Source: Anaerolineales bacterium
GTDB taxonomy: Bacteria; Chloroflexota; Anaerolineae; Anaerolineales; Villigracilaceae
NCBI GenBank assembly: GCA_015075275.1
Contig: JABTUU010000002.1
Span: 496,001 to 560,000, forward strand
Length of the DNA: 64,000 bases
Reading direction: 5' to 3'
Position numbers and translations under genes: made by a program. Below are positions 6,609-14,415 of the stretch, in pieces (the stretch's first letter is position 1; each line of letters starts with the position of its first letter). The notes beneath the pieces are model-generated. The model saw only the letters and a program-made list of their open reading frames with translations. It was not told the DNA's origin and ran no database searches.

Positions 6609-7298
6609 ATGATTCGAAAAACGTTCGAAAACGAAATCCAACAGTTAAAAGATGAAGTGCTTGCGCTGGGCGCCATGGTGGAGCAAGCGATCCTCGATTC
6701 GGTCGAAGCGTTAAAGAAGCGCGACGTGAAAACGTCCGAGAAGGTCTTTCAGGAAGATCAGCAGATTAACCAGAAACGATTCGATATCGAAAATACGTTG
6801 ATGATTCTGATCGCCACGCAGCAACCGATGGCGCGCGATTTGCGCTTGTTGGCTTCGACAATGGAAATTATCTCGGAGTTGGAGCGTATGGGCGATTACG
6901 CCAAAGGGATCGCGAACATCAACATCCGCATGGGCGACACGCCTTTACTCAAGCCGCTGATTGATATTCCGCGCATGGCGCAGATCGGCGTGGATATGCT
7001 TCATCGCGCGCTGGCTGCCTTTGTCAATGAAGACGTCGAGGCGGCGCGCGCTATTCCGATTCAAGATGACGAAGTGGACGCGCTCTATAATCAAGTGTAC
7101 CGCGAGCTAATGATGTTCGTCATTCAAGATCCCAAGGCGATCGAACGCGCCAACTGGCTTTTGTGGGTGGCGCATAACCTTGAGCGCGTCGCCGACCGTG
7201 TGACGAATATTTGCGAGCGGACGGTGTTTATTGTGACCGGCGAAATGAAAGAGATCAAATCGTCGGACGATGAGTTTTGGCAGGGACAAACTTCGTAG
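6609..7298 (+). CDS. phoU: Phosphate-specific transport regulator PhoU
   Basis: PhoU is a cytoplasmic all-helical protein that links the Pst transporter to the PhoR/PhoB response and limits phosphate uptake. This 229-residue protein has two PhoU repeats of three helices each. The first carries LRLLASTMEIISELERMGDYAKGI and the second ANWLLWVAHNLERVADRVTNI; the acidic E/D-xxx-D positions bind metal clusters. A TATAAT box lies at 6581-6586 and GACGAGG precedes the ATG. It is convergent with pstB1, leaving 21 nt between stops, rather than last in a pst operon. Confidence 0.92.
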   Translation: MIRKTFENEIQQLKDEVLALGAMVEQAILDSVEALKKRDVKTSEKVFQEDQQINQKRFDIENTLMILIATQQPMARDLRLLASTMEIISELERMGDYAKGIANINIRMGDTPLLKPLIDIPRMAQIGVDMLHRALAAFVNEDVEAARAIPIQDDEVDALYNQVYRELMMFVIQDPKAIERANWLLWVAHNLERVADRVTNICERTVFIVTGEMKEIKSSDDEFWQGQTS

Positions 7299-7319
7299 CC
7301 TGCGCCGGCGCAGTTTCGC

Positions 7320-8078
7320 TTATCCCATTCTTCCCGTAAGATACGCCTCTGTGATTTCATTTCGCGGATTGGTAAACATCGAGTTCGTATCTCTAAACTC
7401 AACGAGTTCGCCCAGCCAGAAGAAACCGGTCTGGTCGGAGATGCGCGCGGCTTGCTGCATGTTATGCGTGACGATGACGATGGTGTAATCCCGCTTCAAC
7501 TCAGCGATTAATTCTTCGATCCGCAGCGTAGCGATTGGGTCGAGCGCGGAGGTGGACTCGTCCATCAAAATCACCTCGGGTTGCACCGCAACGACGCGGG
7601 CGATACACAGGCGTTGTTGTTGCCCCAACGCCAAACTGAGCGCGTCGGCTTTGAGATCGTCTTTCACGTCGTCCCAGAGGGCGGCGCGTTCGAGGCTTTC
7701 GCGAACAACCCGATCGAGGTTAACGTTCATGCCCATCACGCGCGGACCGAAGGCTACGTTATCGTAAATGGATTGGGGGAACGGATTCGGCTTCTGAAAC
7801 ACCATGCCCACGCGCTGACGCAAGTTGACCACGTCCATCGTTTCCGCGTAGATGTCTTTGCCGTTGAGCAGAATCGTCCCTTCGACGCGGGCGCTGGCGA
7901 TCGTGTCATTCATCCGGTTCAAACAACGTAAGAACGTAGACTTTCCGCATCCCGATGGACCGATCAGTGCCGTCACCTGCCGAGGTTGAATTTCTAAATT
8001 AACGTTCGAAAGGATTTGGTTCTGCCCGTAATAGAAGTTGAGTCCTTGAACAGAGAAGGCGGAAGAGACGGCGGTCAT
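7320..8078 (-). CDS. pstB: Phosphate ABC transporter ATPase PstB1 (degenerate signature motif)
   Basis: This is a 252-residue PstB-type nucleotide-binding domain. Walker [10 protein letters not shown] (residues 39-47), the Q-loop [10 protein letters not shown], Walker B VILMDE and the switch His of VTHNM are intact. The ABC signature reads LALGQ instead of LSGGQ, and the D-loop region reads DESTSALD. It is transcribed away from pstS and towards phoU. A TAAAAT box (8090-8085) lies 6 nt before the ATG, so the mRNA is probably leaderless. It may pair with PstB2 (11075), whose signature is intact but whose Q-loop is altered. Confidence 0.9.
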   Translation of the reverse strand: MTAVSSAFSVQGLNFYYGQNQILSNVNLEIQPRQVTALIGPSGCGKSTFLRCLNRMNDTIASARVEGTILLNGKDIYAETMDVVNLRQRVGMVFQKPNPFPQSIYDNVAFGPRVMGMNVNLDRVVRESLERAALWDDVKDDLKADALSLALGQQQRLCIARVVAVQPEVILMDESTSALDPIATLRIEELIAELKRDYTIVIVTHNMQQAARISDQTGFFWLGELVEFRDTNSMFTNPRNEITEAYLTGRMG

Positions 8079-8084
8079 AAAGCG

Positions 8085-8173
8085 ATTTTATCAAAGAAAA
8101 GGAATAGTCCGTACGAACGGATGAAATTGCTCGAGACAGATTTTTTCATCAGGGAACCGCCTTCGACTATAAT
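8085..8173. promoter_or_regulatory. Divergent promoters between pstB1 and pstS
   Basis: The minus strand has TAAAAT (8090-8085) 6 nt from the pstB1 ATG. The plus strand has TATAAT (8168-8173) 8 nt before the pstS ATG. Neither gene has a Shine-Dalgarno sequence, so both look leaderless. I could not identify a clear Pho box in the 103-bp gap. Confidence 0.55.
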
Positions 8174-8181
8174 TCCCGCTA

Positions 8182-9054
8182 ATGAAACGCGCTCTGATTG
8201 CACTTTTCCTTCTCTCGTTTGTCGCCGTCTCTTGCGATTTACCCTCCTCGCGCCCCTCATCGAATTTGCCGACAATGTATATCGAAAACAAAGGTTCGGA
8301 TACATTAGTCAACCTTGCACTGGCATGGGCGGAGCGCTATCAAGAGAAACATGCGGATGTGCGCATCTCCGTTACAGGCGGGGGGTCCGGCACCGGCATC
8401 GCCGCGCTCATCAACAATACGGTGGATATTGCGAACATGTCGCGCGAAATCAAGCCGGAAGAGTTGGCGGAGGCGCGCGCGAAAGGCGTGAATCCTATAG
8501 AATATGTCATCGCGCGCGATGCGATCGCGGTGATCGTGAATCCTGAAAACCCCGTTTCGAATTTGACGCTTCAGCAACTTTCGGATATTTACAGCGGCAA
8601 GATTAACAACTGGAGCGAAGTCGGCGGCGAAGACCGCCCGATCGTTCGTCTTTCACGCGAGACAAACTCCGGCACGCACATTTACTTCCTAGAGACGGTC
8701 TTACGTTTTGGGCGCGAAGGCGACGCAACGTTGTTTTCAACCGATACGTTGTTGCTGCCCTCGTCTGAAGGGATTATCCTTGAAACGCGGCAAAATCCGA
8801 ACGCCATTGGCTACGATGGTTTAGGATATGTGCCGAACGACCTAAAGATGATCGCCATTGCGGAAGATCCCGGTTCCTCGTATGTGTTACCATCTATTGC
8901 AACGGTGAACGATGGAAGTTACCCGATCGCGCGCGACCTCTATCTGTATTCCAACGGCGAACCGACGGGCGCTCTCGCTGATTATCTTGCGTGGATTCTT
9001 TCGGAGGAAGCGCAAAGAATTGTGGCTGAACTCGGCTTTGTGCCTGTTGAGTAA
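8182..9054 (+). CDS. pstS: Phosphate-binding lipoprotein PstS
   Basis: PstS captures extracellular phosphate for the PstCAB transporter. This 290-residue protein has an N-terminal signal ending in a lipobox (FVAVSC, Cys18), so it should be a membrane-anchored lipoprotein. PBP-like features follow: GSDTLVNLA, then VTGGGSGTGIAALINNTVDIANMSR, which matches the phosphate-coordinating SGTG motif, and RETNSGTHIYF. The C-terminal half is complete. It starts the pstS-pstC-pstA-pstB2 run. Confidence 0.92.
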   Translation: MKRALIALFLLSFVAVSCDLPSSRPSSNLPTMYIENKGSDTLVNLALAWAERYQEKHADVRISVTGGGSGTGIAALINNTVDIANMSREIKPEELAEARAKGVNPIEYVIARDAIAVIVNPENPVSNLTLQQLSDIYSGKINNWSEVGGEDRPIVRLSRETNSGTHIYFLETVLRFGREGDATLFSTDTLLLPSSEGIILETRQNPNAIGYDGLGYVPNDLKMIAIAEDPGSSYVLPSIATVNDGSYPIARDLYLYSNGEPTGALADYLAWILSEEAQRIVAELGFVPVE

Positions 9055-9163
9055 TTTTTTATACGCGAAGGACGCAAAGATCACGGAGGCTTTTTATGCG
9101 GCGCAACTCGATAATCTCTTTTAGAGCTTCTTTCGCGATAGTTGAAAGCAAAGCATTAATGCC

Positions 9164-9208
9164 ATTGTTCAACTTAACTTTGTGTTCTTCGCGCTCTTCG
9201 CGGTAAAG
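9164..9208. repeat. Degenerate CGCGAAG-type intergenic repeat
   Basis: The pstS-pstC gap (9055-9216) begins with ACGCGAAGGACGCAAAG and ends with CTTTGTGTTCTTCGCGCTCTTCGCGGTAAA, inversely related low-complexity units built on CGCGAAGA. Similar heptamer-style repeats appear in other gaps of the window. They could form a long stem in the pst transcript. No gene is seen in the gap. Confidence 0.45.
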
Positions 9209-9216
9209 AAAAGAAA

Positions 9217-10113
9217 ATGGAAAAATCTTTAACTTGGCGTGAATTTATCGTCACGCGCGCGATCCAAGCCTCAGGGTATTCCGCGATTGTGTTCGTCGCG
9301 CTGATCTTTTTCTTCCTCCTGCGCGAGGGCGCTCCTGCTTTAACCGACGTGAAACTTTCCGCGCTCTTCAGCGCACGCTGGTATCCCATCGAAGATTATT
9401 TCGGGGTTTTGCCGCTCATCACAGGCTCGCTTGTCGTCACTATCGGCGCGATGCTGATCGCCTTTCCGCTCGGAATCGGCACGGCAGTGTACATCTCAGA
9501 GATCGCGCCGCGCTGGATCCGCGAAATTCTCAAGCCGCTGGTCGAATTGCTCGGCGGGCTTCCCTCCGTCGTGCTGGGATTTCTGGGGATTCTGCTCGTC
9601 TCCCCATTCTTACGCGTCTTTCTCGACCTGCCGACGGGACTGACCGCATTTACCGGATCGCTCCTCCTCGGCGGGATCGCCGTGCCAACCATCGTGTCGG
9701 TCGCCGAAGACGCGCTTGACGCGGTTCCGCGCTCATACCGCGAGGGCGCGTGGGCGCTCGGCGCGACCCGCTGGCAGACGATCTGGTACGTGACCTTGCC
9801 CGCCGCGAAATCCGGCGTTCTGACCGCTGTGATGCTTGGAGTCGGACGCGCCATCGGCGAAACAATGACTGTGATGATGGTGACCGGCAACGCGCCCGTG
9901 TTGGCGACCGCCTTGGGAAGTTGGTTCGCGCCAGCCCGCACGATGACCGCCACCATCGCCGCCGAAATGGGCGAAGTCGCCAACGGAAGCGCGCACTATC
10001 ATGTGTTGTTCTTTATCGGCATCGTTTTATTCCTCATTTCACTGGGCGTGAACGTCGCCGCGTCGTCGGTTGTGTTCCGCACAAAGAAACGCGCGGAAAG
10101 GATTTTGTCGTGA
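9217..10113 (+). CDS. pstC: Phosphate ABC transporter permease PstC
   Basis: PstC is one of the two membrane subunits of the phosphate importer. The 298-residue protein has a first membrane helix near residues 20-36 and five more in the MetI-like permease domain. The coupling-helix EAA motif is visible as YREGAWALGATRWQTIWYV around residue 177, followed by GRAIGETMTVMMV, a PstC hallmark. No strong ribosome-binding site precedes the ATG; AAAGAAAAG is the best. It lies in the pst operon between pstS and pstA. Confidence 0.92.
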   Translation: MEKSLTWREFIVTRAIQASGYSAIVFVALIFFFLLREGAPALTDVKLSALFSARWYPIEDYFGVLPLITGSLVVTIGAMLIAFPLGIGTAVYISEIAPRWIREILKPLVELLGGLPSVVLGFLGILLVSPFLRVFLDLPTGLTAFTGSLLLGGIAVPTIVSVAEDALDAVPRSYREGAWALGATRWQTIWYVTLPAAKSGVLTAVMLGVGRAIGETMTVMMVTGNAPVLATALGSWFAPARTMTATIAAEMGEVANGSAHYHVLFFIGIVLFLISLGVNVAASSVVFRTKKRAERILS

Positions 10114-10146
10114 ATTCGTATGGGAGAGATTGCCAGTCCATAAGTG

Positions 10147-10170
10147 AGGCGAGAGAACCTCGCCCCTACG
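10147..10170. repeat. Palindromic GGCGAG...CTCGCCCCTACG repeat
   Basis: A 6-bp hairpin (GGCGAG / CTCGCC) followed by CCTACG lies in the pstC-pstA gap. The same unit, with the same CCTACG tail, recurs at 40001-40023. It is a dispersed short palindrome of this genome. Confidence 0.55.
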
Positions 10171-10185
10171 CAAATAACAGACATT

Positions 10186-11049
10186 ATGAAACGCCCCTTC
10201 TCCCCTAACCGCCGCTTCGTTGAACGGATCGGCTTCGCCGGTCTCACGGCAACGGCGCTCGTTACAACCTTGCCGATCGTCGGCACGATCGTTTATATTC
10301 TCATTCAAGGCGCGCCCGCGATCTCGCTGGAATTTCTAACGAGTTTTCCACGCGATGGTATGCGCGCCGGCGGAATCTTGCCCGCCATTATCGGCACGTT
10401 GTATCTGGCGCTGGGCGTGTCCATTTTCGCCGTGCCTTTGGGGATTGCGGCGGCGATCTATCTGGCGGAATATGCTTCCGATACGCCTCTCACGCGGACG
10501 ATTCGTATCGCCATTATCAACCTCGCAGGCATTCCGTCGGTGGTCTATGGCTTGTTCGGGCTGGGGCTGTTTGTGCTCTTCCTCAATTTTGGCACATCCA
10601 TCCTCGCCGCCTCGCTGACGCTTTCGATCATGACGCTGCCGGTCATCATCAGCACTGCCGAGGAGGCGTTGCGCACAGTGCCGCAGTCATTCCGCACGGT
10701 GAGCGCTTCCCTCGGCGCGACACGCTGGCAGACTATCCGCCGCATCGTGTTGAAGGAGGCGTTGCCCGGCATCCTCACCGGCGTGATCCTTGGTCTCGAA
10801 CGCGCCGTCGGCGAGACAGCCCCCATCTTGTTTACCGGCGCGGCGTTCTTCTTGCCGCGTCTCCCCAACTCGCCTTTCGACGCAACGATGGCGTTGCCGT
10901 ATCACTTGTTTGTGATCTCTACGCAAGTTCCGAATATGCCGGTCCAAATTCAGTATGGCGTAGCGCTGACGTTGCTAGCGTTTGTGTTGACGATGAACCT
11001 CGTCGCTACCGTGATCCGTTCGCGAGCGCGCGCCAAACGGCAGTGGTAA
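10186..11049 (+). CDS. pstA: Phosphate ABC transporter permease PstA
   Basis: PstA pairs with PstC to form the phosphate channel. The 287-residue protein has six predicted helices, a YLAEYASDT motif, and the cytoplasmic coupling loop FRTVSASLGATRWQTIRRIV followed by GLERAVGETAPILFTGAAFF. ATG 10186 is used because it begins a typical PstA N-terminus (MKRPFSPNRR); an in-frame GTG 14 codons earlier falls inside the palindromic repeat. No clear Shine-Dalgarno sequence is present. pstB2 follows after 25 nt. Confidence 0.9.
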   Translation: MKRPFSPNRRFVERIGFAGLTATALVTTLPIVGTIVYILIQGAPAISLEFLTSFPRDGMRAGGILPAIIGTLYLALGVSIFAVPLGIAAAIYLAEYASDTPLTRTIRIAIINLAGIPSVVYGLFGLGLFVLFLNFGTSILAASLTLSIMTLPVIISTAEEALRTVPQSFRTVSASLGATRWQTIRRIVLKEALPGILTGVILGLERAVGETAPILFTGAAFFLPRLPNSPFDATMALPYHLFVISTQVPNMPVQIQYGVALTLLAFVLTMNLVATVIRSRARAKRQW

Positions 11050-11074
11050 ATCTATCGTAAATCGAAAATCGTAA

Positions 11075-11830
11075 ATGCATAAGATCATCATCGAATCTCT
11101 CTCTTTACAATACTCCGACGGCACCGAGTCATTGCGCGACGTGAACCTCAGTATTCACCAGAACGCGGTGACAGTCTTGTTCGGTCCGGCCGGAGGCGGG
11201 AAGTCAACCTTGTTGCGCTGTTTGAATCGGCTCAACGACCTCGCCGAAGTCAAAGCCTCGTCCGGACGCATCCTGATTGACGGCGAAAATATCCTCGACC
11301 CCAAAATAGATGTGATCGCGTTGCGCCGCAAGGTCGGCATGGTGTTTGCCCGTCCAGTGCCATTGCCGATGAGCATCCGCGACAATGTGACTTATGGGTT
11401 GGAACTCGCCGGCGAGAAGCACCGCGCTACGTTAGACGAAGCGGTTGAACGCAGTTTGACACTCGCCGCTATCTGGGACGAGGTGAAAGACCGCCTAGAC
11501 ACGCTCGCCGTCGCCCTTTCCGGCGGACAGCAACAGCGCGTCTGCTTGGCGCGCGTGTTGGCGCTTCAACCTGAAATCATTTTGCTCGATGAACCGACCT
11601 CGGGACTCGACCCGATCTCCACGGGCAAAGTCGAAGCCGCGCTGCAAGAACTCAAAAAAGAGTACACCGTCGTCCTCGTGCCTCATTCTGTGCAGCAGGC
11701 GGGACGCACAGCCGATCATGCAGCGTTCTTTTTGCAAGGCGAACTGGTCGAGTACGGCGAAGGCAAATCTCTCTTCACCGCGCCCAAGCAAAAGAAGACA
11801 GAGGATTATGTGACGGGCAGATTTGGGTGA
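11075..11830 (+). CDS. pstB: Phosphate ABC transporter ATPase PstB2 (altered Q-loop)
   Basis: This second PstB paralogue (251 residues) is last in the operon. Walker A reads GPAGGGKST, the signature LSGGQQQR is canonical, and Walker B IILLDEPTSGLDP keeps the catalytic Glu. The Q-loop, however, reads MVFARPVPLP, with Ala where the conserved Gln should be, and the switch region reads VPHSVQQAGR rather than [10 protein letters not shown]. PstB1 has the opposite pattern of defects. The short leader ATCGTAAATCGAAAATCGTAA before the ATG is one of the degenerate tandem repeats seen elsewhere. Confidence 0.9.
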   Translation: MHKIIIESLSLQYSDGTESLRDVNLSIHQNAVTVLFGPAGGGKSTLLRCLNRLNDLAEVKASSGRILIDGENILDPKIDVIALRRKVGMVFARPVPLPMSIRDNVTYGLELAGEKHRATLDEAVERSLTLAAIWDEVKDRLDTLAVALSGGQQQRVCLARVLALQPEIILLDEPTSGLDPISTGKVEAALQELKKEYTVVLVPHSVQQAGRTADHAAFFLQGELVEYGEGKSLFTAPKQKKTEDYVTGRFG

Positions 11831-11918
11831 TCGCCTCGTTCGGCGCGTACGAGGCGAACGCCGCCCACATGGCGAACAGCCCGTACATTTTTAGGAAATC
11901 TCGACGCGTGAGCGTCAT
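11775..11918 (-). pseudogene. Truncated gene: Tat signal peptide remnant
   Basis: A 47-codon frame starts at ATG 11918 behind a textbook AAGGAG. Its N-terminus is a twin-arginine signal (TRRDFLKMYG followed by LFAMWAAFA), which directs folded, cofactor-containing proteins through the Tat system. The frame then runs into the 3' end of pstB2 and stops at 11775, so only the signal region survives. The rest of the original exported protein is gone. Location beside the pst genes makes a phosphatase an attractive guess, but nothing in the remnant shows it. The gap 11919-12128 holds no other gene. Confidence 0.6.
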
Positions 11919-12128
11919 GTCAACTCCTTGCGCCAAGTATAGGCGAATGAATTGAACTGCGAATTATCCCCTTGCAAAATCTCTATAAAGAAACGCGCTC
12001 CCTCTCACGCGAGCATAACTAGATAACCACAATCAACCCCCTCTTCGTTATATTTGACAAATAGCGGCGGCTCCTCAGCTCCGCCTGCCTCGTGGCGCTT
12101 TAGGCGCTCCTGCAACATATTAACATAC

Positions 12129-12899
12129 TTATAAAGTCTCAGCGCGCACGGGGTTTTTTATTGAGCCAAGCCCTTCGATCTCGATCTCAACCACATCGCC
12201 ATTTCTCAATTCATTGACTCCCGCCGGCGTGCCGGTGAAGATCAAGTCGCCGGGTTCCAGCGTCATCACAGATGAAATGTAGGCGACCAGCGTTCCCACA
12301 TTGAAGATCATGTCGCGCGTGGACGCCATCTGGCGCATCTGCCCGTTGACGCGACAGGTGATGACCGAATCGGACGGGTCGAAGTCGGTGTCTATCCATG
12401 GACCAAACGGGCAGAACGTGTCGAAACCTTTGGCGCGCGTCCATTGATTATCGGATTTTTGCAAGTCGCGCGCGGTCACATCGTTGCCGATGGTGTATCC
12501 TAAGATGTGCTTCTTCGCGTCATCGGCAGCAATGCGGCGCCCGCGTTTGCCGACGACGGCGACCAACTCCGCTTCGTGTTCCACTTGCGAAGATTGCGGC
12601 GGCAGAAGAATCGTTTCGCCATTGGAGATGACTGACGACGGCGGTTTTAGAAAGAGGAGCGGGACCTTCGGCGTTTCGTTGCCCAACTCTTTGGCGTGTT
12701 CCACGTAGTTGCGGCCCACGCAGACGATCTTGCCCGGCTCGCACGGCCCGATCAGCCGCACGTCGGAAAGAGGCGTGAGAGCCTCCTGCCGGCGATAGCG
12801 CCCATAGATGTTTCCGCCGATCTCACCGACCTTGTTGTCCAGCAACCATCCATATTTCTGCTTTTTACCACCTTGTGTTTCGTAGCGAACGATGCGCAT
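12129..12899 (-). CDS. Fumarylacetoacetate hydrolase family protein
   Basis: FAH-family enzymes hydrolyse, decarboxylate or hydrate dicarbonyl acids and use a divalent metal. This 256-residue protein has the short N-terminal region and the catalytic fold: VCVGRNYVEHAKELG, the metal-site Glu pair in SQVEHEAELVAVVGKRGR, then GNDVTARDLQ, GFDTFCPFGPW and DLIFTGTPAGV. Length and motifs match the catechol-degradation/acylpyruvase-like branch, but the substrate cannot be told. GGAGGAAAT precedes the ATG. It is divergent from the tRNA-Val gene and stands alone. Confidence 0.88.
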   Translation of the reverse strand: MRIVRYETQGGKKQKYGWLLDNKVGEIGGNIYGRYRRQEALTPLSDVRLIGPCEPGKIVCVGRNYVEHAKELGNETPKVPLLFLKPPSSVISNGETILLPPQSSQVEHEAELVAVVGKRGRRIAADDAKKHILGYTIGNDVTARDLQKSDNQWTRAKGFDTFCPFGPWIDTDFDPSDSVITCRVNGQMRQMASTRDMIFNVGTLVAYISSVMTLEPGDLIFTGTPAGVNELRNGDVVEIEIEGLGSIKNPVRAETL

Positions 12900-12929
12900 A
12901 TTTCCTCCGGGCGCAAGTGTATCATGATG

Positions 12930-12935
12930 TATAAT
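12930..12935 (+). promoter_or_regulatory. -10 box of the tRNA-Val gene
   Basis: TATAAT lies 8 nt before the mature 5' end of the tRNA, so transcription should begin almost at the tRNA. No good -35 box was seen. Confidence 0.55.
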
Positions 12936-12943
12936 AGCGGCGC

Positions 12944-13017
12944 GGGCGCTTAGCTCAGTTGGTTAGAGCGCTTCTTTTACACAGAAGAGGTCAGGGGTTC
13001 GAGTCCCTTAGCGCCCA
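12944..13017 (+). tRNA. tRNA-Val (anticodon TAC)
   Basis: The acceptor arms GGGCGCT and AGCGCCC pair perfectly. The D-arm reads TAGCTCAGTTGGTTAGA, the anticodon stem-loop is CTTCT-TTTACAC-AGAAG giving anticodon TAC, and the T-loop is GGTTCGAGTCC. The discriminator is A and CCA is not encoded, so it must be added by CCA-adding enzyme. Length is 74 nt. Confidence 0.97.
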
Positions 13018-13023
13018 TTGATG

Positions 13024-13059
13024 AAAACTTCCGAAGCCGCTTTGACCTCGGAAGTTTTT
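13024..13059 (+). terminator. Intrinsic terminator after tRNA-Val
   Basis: AAAACTTCCGA and TCGGAAGTTTT form an 11-bp stem around a 13-nt loop, ending in TTTTT. It starts 7 nt after the tRNA. Confidence 0.85.
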
Positions 13060-13157
13060 GCTTTATCGCCCAAATAAGACGCGGGCTATTTCTTTTACGA
13101 TAATCAGGTGAGGTTGATCAAGAGGTATCGATTCGATTGTTGCATTGTTGTTCATAT

Positions 13158-13170
13158 GCAGTTCAACTGC
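13158..13170. repeat. Short palindrome GCAGTTCAACTGC
   Basis: A perfect 13-nt palindrome lies in the gap between the tRNA terminator and the CPBP gene. It has the same core as the in-frame insertion at 14010-14046 and resembles the hairpin at 42270-42294, suggesting one small palindromic element family. Confidence 0.5.
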
Positions 13171-13182
13171 CGCATAAACTTT

Positions 13183-13905
13183 TCACGAGGGAAACAGTTC
13201 AGGGAATCGCATGGCGACGAGCATGGCTCCCATGGCAAACCCGTTGTTGAGGAAGTGCAAGATGACGCTGGGCCACAATGAGTTAGAACGATGATACACA
13301 TATCCCAACACGACGCCTAGGATGAACGTCGGGATGAACGAAACGGGATCGAGATGCGAGGCGGCGAAGATTCCAGAACTGAGGAGGAGCGCGGCGATCC
13401 AGCCGTAACGCTGTCGAAATCCTTGAAATAAAAATCCCCTGAAAAAAATTTCCTCCACAAGCGGGGCGACGATCACGGCAGCGAGAATCAACCAAACGGG
13501 CGATTTCAATTCGGAGAACATTTTCATCACCGCTTCGCCTTGCGTATTCACGCCGAGAAATGTCAGGAGCATGTTGTGGGCGATGATGATCGGATATGAA
13601 ATAACGATCAACCCGCATCCCAGACCCATCGTGAGCGAATCAAATTTTTTGAAACCGAGATGACTGAGGCCGATGCGTTTTGCGGCAAGGATGACCAACA
13701 CGGGTAGAAGATAGATCAATTCGCCAAACAGGATTCCCGCGCCTTGCGCGAATTGCTTTGCCTCGTCTTGAAATAAAAAGAGCGCCACGAGCATGCCGAC
13801 GTTGATCAGTATGAGCAATACGACGCCCAGCCACGTGTCTATGATCGTCCACGGGACAGAATACACCTGCGCTTCTTGCGAGACTTCAACCCGATTCTCT
13901 TCCAT
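13183..13905 (-). CDS. CPBP-family intramembrane metalloprotease (CAAX/ABI type)
   Basis: This 240-residue membrane protein has about seven hydrophobic helices and the ABI/CPBP motifs: VEEIFFRGFLFQGFR (EExxxR) near residue 150, FAASHL (FxxxH) about 40 residues later, and HFLNNGF near the end. These place a zinc- or Glu-based active site within the membrane. Bacterial members process peptides or act in stress; the substrate is unknown. Its ATG directly follows the stop of the DUF6504 gene (TGAATG), so the two are translated together. Confidence 0.88.
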   Translation of the reverse strand: MEENRVEVSQEAQVYSVPWTIIDTWLGVVLLILINVGMLVALFLFQDEAKQFAQGAGILFGELIYLLPVLVILAAKRIGLSHLGFKKFDSLTMGLGCGLIVISYPIIIAHNMLLTFLGVNTQGEAVMKMFSELKSPVWLILAAVIVAPLVEEIFFRGFLFQGFRQRYGWIAALLLSSGIFAASHLDPVSFIPTFILGVVLGYVYHRSNSLWPSVILHFLNNGFAMGAMLVAMRFPELFPS

Positions 13906-14310
13906 TCAGCCTTCTCCCAGTTCTCGATACACAACCCATTGACCTTTGCGGTCGTCCACGCTTTTCATGGCGCGGTCGTAGTAAATATCGAAGATTTGAG
14001 TTGATTCTACTTGATCGTCTCGCAGTTCAACTGCGAGACGATCAAGTGCAACTTTCACGCGGAAATAAAACCTGCCGACGTTCAACGATCCGCGATTGGA
14101 CGCAACCGCCGCGTGCTCAGGTTGCATATTGCGAGCCATCTTTCCGCGCCGCTTGAAATCCGTCCACGCGGAGAGCATTTCGATCACGCGATAGGTGTTG
14201 CCTTCCCAGATGAATCCGTTTGGGCAGGTGGGACTTTTCTCCAGCGCGGGAGGCGTATCGAAGATCACTTCAATCGGATGATCTAAAAAATGAAGCGGGG
14301 TGAATTCCAC
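13906..14310 (-). CDS. DUF6504-type protein with an in-frame palindromic insertion
   Basis: The family is small and uncharacterised; recognisable parts are FIWEGNTYRVIEMLSAW and the closing FDIYYDRAMKS with a Trp/Arg end. A GTG at 14310 is the most likely start. It begins just before the conserved block, and a GATAAT box (minus strand, 14322-14317) sits 6 nt upstream, whereas a more upstream frame start adds unrelated Arg-rich sequence. Between FRVKVA and TQIFDIYYD the protein carries DRLAVELRDDQVES, encoded by a perfect 37-bp palindrome (14010-14046). Relatives normally run straight from the FRV strand to the YRD motif. Confidence 0.65.
   Translation of the reverse strand: MEFTPLHFLDHPIEVIFDTPPALEKSPTCPNGFIWEGNTYRVIEMLSAWTDFKRRGKMARNMQPEHAAVASNRGSLNVGRFYFRVKVALDRLAVELRDDQVESTQIFDIYYDRAMKSVDDRKGQWVVYRELGEG
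14010..14046. repeat. Perfect 37-bp palindrome inserted in coding sequence
   Basis: Two 18-bp arms (left arm starts CTTGATCGTCTCGC) flank a single C. The length keeps the host reading frame open. The core CGCAGTTCAACTGCG matches the small intergenic palindromes elsewhere in the window, so this looks like a mobile palindromic unit that landed in a gene. Confidence 0.75.
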
Positions 14311-14415
14311 GCTTCGATTATCGCACACTTCTTGACCTTTTCTTGACGCCCTGCCCGCCCATCTTAACCCCAATTTGACCTACAACTGAATACACTGTAT
14401 CCAACGGAGGCACGC

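Noticed and set aside
13906-14373. Longer N-terminus for the DUF6504 gene starting at 14373
   Set aside because: The added residues are Arg-rich and unlike the family, and would place the GATAAT box inside the gene.
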